Assembly: GCA_002430755.1 (NCBI GenBank)
Contig: DJCX01000075.1
Span: forward strand, 2,422 to 18,664
Reading direction: 5' to 3'
DNA length: 16,243 nt
From: Flavobacteriales bacterium UBA5939
GTDB taxonomy: Bacteria > Bacteroidota > Bacteroidia > Flavobacteriales > Schleiferiaceae
The notes beneath the pieces were generated by a model. The model searched no databases. It was not told where the DNA came from and worked only from the letters and a program-made list of their open reading frames with translations. Shown piece after piece: positions 13,595 to 16,243 of the stretch (positions within the stretch are counted from its first letter, which is position 1; the number at the start of each line of letters is the position of its first letter). The translations under genes and the position numbers were made by a program.

Positions 13595-15469
13595 ATGAAG
13601 TACCGAATTCTTGTTTTAGCCCTCCTTTATTCTCTTAGCGCTTTTCCTCAGAAAACAGGTGCGCACTCTTATAAAATTGACCTCACTAACGTGGTAGACG
13701 ATCGTGTGAAAGTGACCGTCGACGCATCCCTCACAAATCTTAGCGAAACCTTTGACGGCAAATACAGATTTAATTTTCCAGCGACTATCCCTGGCACCTA
13801 CGCCACTTTAGATTACGGTCGATTCATCCACGATTTTAAAGCAATCGACGCTTCTGGAAAATCCCTAAAAGTTTCCAAGAAAAAGAACACCTATACCATC
13901 AAAGGCAAGCCTGCCAAAATTGAATATTGGGCGGAAGACAGCTTCGACGCGAAAATTCGCAAGAATAAAGTCTTCGAGCCTGCAGGCACCAACAACCAAG
14001 AGCGCAGAAATTTCCTCTTGAATGCCGCCGGCTACTTTGGATTTTTTGAAGGACTTGAAGATTTACCTGTATCTCTTGAAGTCAATAAAAGCCCCAGCCT
14101 TTACGGCCTGAGTGCTATGGAAAGTTACTCCTACGGAAACACGCAAAACTTCTATGCTCGCAATTACCACCATTTTTTGGATTGCCCAGTAATGGTAAGC
14201 AAGCCAGATACTACTTCATTTATGTTAGGCGGCGCAAAAGTGACCATCGGCGTATTCACTGAAAATGGTCGTGAACTTTCAAGGGACATCTACGAACAGG
14301 TAGAAACTAGCATGAAAGCCATTGAAGCCTTTTTACAAGGTAATCTCCCGGTAGACAATTACGCCTTCATCTTTTACATCAAAGACCATACTGAATTTGA
14401 AAGCCTCTTCAACGGTTCAGAGATTAAAATCGGCACCATATTTAAAGCGCTGAGAAAATTAGCGGGCAAAGGGTTTGGGGCACTTGAACACGGCAACAGC
14501 TCTGTATACTACCTCCCCGATTTTGGCGGTACCACGGTACTTGATGGTATGGCCGATGTTTGCATCCACGAATTCTTCCACATCCTCACCCCGCTTGGAT
14601 TACACAGTGAAGAGATTGGAAACTTCAACTATATCGAGCCGAAGATGAGCAAGCACCTTTGGCTGTACGAAGGCATTACCGAGTACTTTGCCGGCATCAG
14701 CCAAGTCAAAGGTGGCGTCATCACCAAAGACGAGTACCTCACCAAGGTTCTGAAAGGAAAGATCCGTAGTGCCGCGCGCTACCCAACAAAGAAAATGTCC
14801 TTCACTGAGATGAGTGAAAACGTCCTGGATAAACCTTACAAAAAACAATACGGTCAAGTTTACCAAAGAGGGGCGCTAATGGGGGCGCTACTGGATATTC
14901 GCATCATGGAGTTGACCCAAGGCCAAAAAGACTTACATGATATCATCCTTACCCTCCGCGACAAATACGGTCCTAATGAGAGTTTTAACGACGACGACAT
15001 CATTGAAGAGTTCGTAAGCCTCATTCATCCCGACCTTCAGCAGTTTTTCGATAGTTATGTCACAGGGCGGGAAGAACTACCGATTAAATCCTATTTGGCT
15101 AAAGTCGGTGTCGAATACGACAGGAACTATGTGGGTCCCCTCATAGCACATCCCGTGAATGATAACGATGTAAAGCGCAGTAGATTAATTGTTGGTCAGA
15201 AAATCACCATCAAAAAGGTTGGCAAAAATGATTTTGTCGGATTTAAACCAGGCGATAAGGTGAGTATACTAGACGATAAGCTTTTCTCAGGACCGCAGGC
15301 ACTTGAGCCGGGCGAGACTATAGAGATCAGCGTCCTACGCGACGGTCAAAATATTAAACTGCCGTACACGGTGAGGACGGTGGAAGGATCAAAAAGCCAC
15401 TACATCCGAGAAGCCAAAGACATAACCACTTCCGAGGCAACCTTACAACTGCTTTGGTTCTCGAACTAA
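13595..15469 (+). CDS. M61-family (glycyl aminopeptidase-like) metallopeptidase, secreted
   Basis: Zinc peptidase of 624 residues from ATG 13595. That start gives a clean signal peptide, MKYRILVLALLYSLSAFPQ; an in-frame ATG at 13574 would add seven residues before it and overlaps a promoter-like sequence. The N-terminal ~200 residues form the M61 beta-rich domain (YKIDLTN..., FPATIPGTYATLDYGRF). The catalytic core has HEFFH (His325, Glu326, His329) and LWLYEGITEYFA with the probable third zinc ligand Glu359. A PDZ-like module (about 520-605, GFKPGDKV...VLRDGQNIKL) ends the protein. Members act on peptides in the periplasm or outside the cell. It is preceded by the rhodopsin terminator, and its stop lies one base from the stop of the convergent lipoprotein gene. 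Confidence 0.9.
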   Translation: MKYRILVLALLYSLSAFPQKTGAHSYKIDLTNVVDDRVKVTVDASLTNLSETFDGKYRFNFPATIPGTYATLDYGRFIHDFKAIDASGKSLKVSKKKNTYTIKGKPAKIEYWAEDSFDAKIRKNKVFEPAGTNNQERRNFLLNAAGYFGFFEGLEDLPVSLEVNKSPSLYGLSAMESYSYGNTQNFYARNYHHFLDCPVMVSKPDTTSFMLGGAKVTIGVFTENGRELSRDIYEQVETSMKAIEAFLQGNLPVDNYAFIFYIKDHTEFESLFNGSEIKIGTIFKALRKLAGKGFGALEHGNSSVYYLPDFGGTTVLDGMADVCIHEFFHILTPLGLHSEEIGNFNYIEPKMSKHLWLYEGITEYFAGISQVKGGVITKDEYLTKVLKGKIRSAARYPTKKMSFTEMSENVLDKPYKKQYGQVYQRGALMGALLDIRIMELTQGQKDLHDIILTLRDKYGPNESFNDDDIIEEFVSLIHPDLQQFFDSYVTGREELPIKSYLAKVGVEYDRNYVGPLIAHPVNDNDVKRSRLIVGQKITIKKVGKNDFVGFKPGDKVSILDDKLFSGPQALEPGETIEISVLRDGQNIKLPYTVRTVEGSKSHYIREAKDITTSEATLQLLWFSN

Positions 15470-15470
15470 A

Positions 15471-15875
15471 TTATTTACGACGCCAAAGTTCTCGAATATC
15501 AAGGCCTCCATCGTTGTATTCAAAAACCAAATTATCATAGTCAACAACGATGTAGTCCCATCTAAAACTATAGGTGAGAGTGAAAAAAACAATCTCTTGA
15601 AGTGCCGTATCCAAAGTGAATTCGCCGCCGTTTTCACTGTTTGACGCCCTATACTCCCATAGACCTTGGAGATCACCACAAAGTGAATCGTCTGTAATGA
15701 TCAAGTCTTCACCTTGAAGGAAGGCAGGTAACATTGTGACGGTATCTGTTCTCTGATAAATTTCCCAATGACCGACTAATCCCTCGTCCACTAAAACAGA
15801 CTCTTCGCAAGAAGGACGGGCAGTACAAGCGCTCAACAACGCAGCAAAAAACAACAGAATGGCTATGTAACGCAT
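15471..15875 (-). CDS. small lipoprotein, lipocalin-like
   Basis: Protein of 134 residues with a lipoprotein signal: MRYIAILLFFAALLSAC, acylated at Cys17. The mature part opens with VGHWEIYQRTDTV and has alternating hydrophobic strands ending in FEYNDGGLDIRELWRRK, resembling the short lipocalin-like/DUF lipoproteins common in Flavobacteriia; this resemblance is impressionistic. Cys23 and a Cys in SLCGDLQG could form a disulfide. The start chosen is ATG 15875; a TTG one codon upstream is less likely. The ATG overlaps the TGA of the upstream gene by one base (TGATG), implying translational coupling. Function unknown; probably on the outer membrane. Confidence 0.75.
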   Translation of the reverse strand: MRYIAILLFFAALLSACTARPSCEESVLVDEGLVGHWEIYQRTDTVTMLPAFLQGEDLIITDDSLCGDLQGLWEYRASNSENGGEFTLDTALQEIVFFTLTYSFRWDYIVVDYDNLVFEYNDGGLDIRELWRRK

Positions 15876-16243
15876 CAATGAACGATCAGTAGTTTTTCGG
15901 TAAACCTTCTTCCAGAAGAAACCACTGTTACTAGATAGGTGCCAGTAGATAAATCCTTAGTAGAAATCACGCGATCCGGAGTATAAGCAAGCGACTCTTT
16001 CATCCAAAGCCTGCCTGATTCGTCATATACGTACATTTCAAGCTGGGTTCCTTCAGTCCACATGCCACCTAGCTTAAACCCATCTTGTGCTGGATTTGGA
16101 TATACCATGAGGTGGTCTGAAGCCATTTCCTCTTCTACACCTATTCCTTGAATAAACTCAAACCAATTGATGTTCACCGGAGCTTGAATGACATTTAGCT
16201 TCAAGATGTAATCGCCTTGTGTCAGCACACCGGCATTTCCACT
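15875..16243 (-). CDS. CBM6-like, type IX-secreted protein, C-terminal part
   Basis: Only the last 122 residues lie in the window; the gene continues beyond 16243, and a GTG within it (16228) is an internal valine, not a start. The first ~35 residues (GVLTQGDYILKLNVIQAP, then VNINWFEFIQG) look like the last strands of a CBM6-type carbohydrate-binding module. After a short linker comes a type A T9SS sorting domain of ~75 residues: YPNPAQDGFKLG near its start, LEMYVYDESGRLWMKE in the middle and GTYLVTVVSSGRRFTEKLLIV at the end. The protein should cross the outer membrane and remain attached, probably as a polysaccharide-acting enzyme or adhesin. The catalytic part is outside the window. Confidence 0.85.
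   Translation of the reverse strand, partial: SGNAGVLTQGDYILKLNVIQAPVNINWFEFIQGIGVEEEMASDHLMVYPNPAQDGFKLGGMWTEGTQLEMYVYDESGRLWMKESLAYTPDRVISTKDLSTGTYLVTVVSSGRRFTEKLLIVH

Noticed and set aside
16226..16228. GTG as start of the T9SS-domain protein
   Set aside because: The frame remains open to the window edge and the residues before and after it continue a CBM6-like domain, so this is an internal valine.
1..16243. CRISPR arrays, tRNA or rRNA genes, insertion sequences
   Set aside because: No regularly spaced repeats, cloverleaf-like segments, transposase motifs or terminal inverted repeats were noticed.

Overview
The window looks like chromosomal DNA of a marine, proteorhodopsin-bearing member of the Bacteroidota, most likely Flavobacteriales. 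Supporting signs are a type IX secretion sorting domain at the right edge, a match to the Bacteroidota -7 promoter element (TAnnTTTG) upstream of hmgA, a proteorhodopsin with Met at the spectral-tuning position, and a short-type homogentisate dioxygenase. Assignment below phylum level is inference.

Left third (1-5563): aromatic amino-acid catabolism. A divergent, left-truncated FAH-superfamily hydratase gene faces a compact operon hmgA-hpd-fahA, which takes 4-hydroxyphenylpyruvate through homogentisate to fumarate and acetoacetate. After a rho-independent terminator come scoA-scoB, the two subunits of a 3-oxoacid CoA-transferase that can activate the acetoacetate with succinyl-CoA. Maleylacetoacetate isomerase, the step between HmgA and FahA, is not encoded here.

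Middle (5562-10521): a bidirectional terminator ends scoB and also the last ~49 codons of a truncated leftward gene. Next are a TetR-family regulator with matching operator-like palindromes at both of its ends, polA (complete DNA polymerase I with all three activities), and, divergent from polA, a membrane-anchored calcineurin-like phosphoesterase.

Right third (10518-16243): a light-harvesting module. One 671-residue reading frame fuses a complete lycopene beta-cyclase (CrtY) to a complete Brp/Blh beta-carotene 15,15'-dioxygenase. It is transcribed divergently from a green-type proton-pumping proteorhodopsin. Together the two genes could turn lycopene into beta-carotene, then retinal, and supply the opsin. 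A strong terminator ends the rhodopsin gene. Beyond it are a secreted M61-type aminopeptidase and, convergent with it, a small lipoprotein gene that overlaps the end of a type IX-secreted protein with a CBM6-like domain, truncated by the window edge.

The most notable features are the CrtY-Blh fusion (with an atypical start and an altered dinucleotide-binding glycine motif) and the TetR locus that seems to have lost its target gene but kept the operator and a promoter-like site. I saw no tRNA, rRNA, CRISPR array or insertion sequence.
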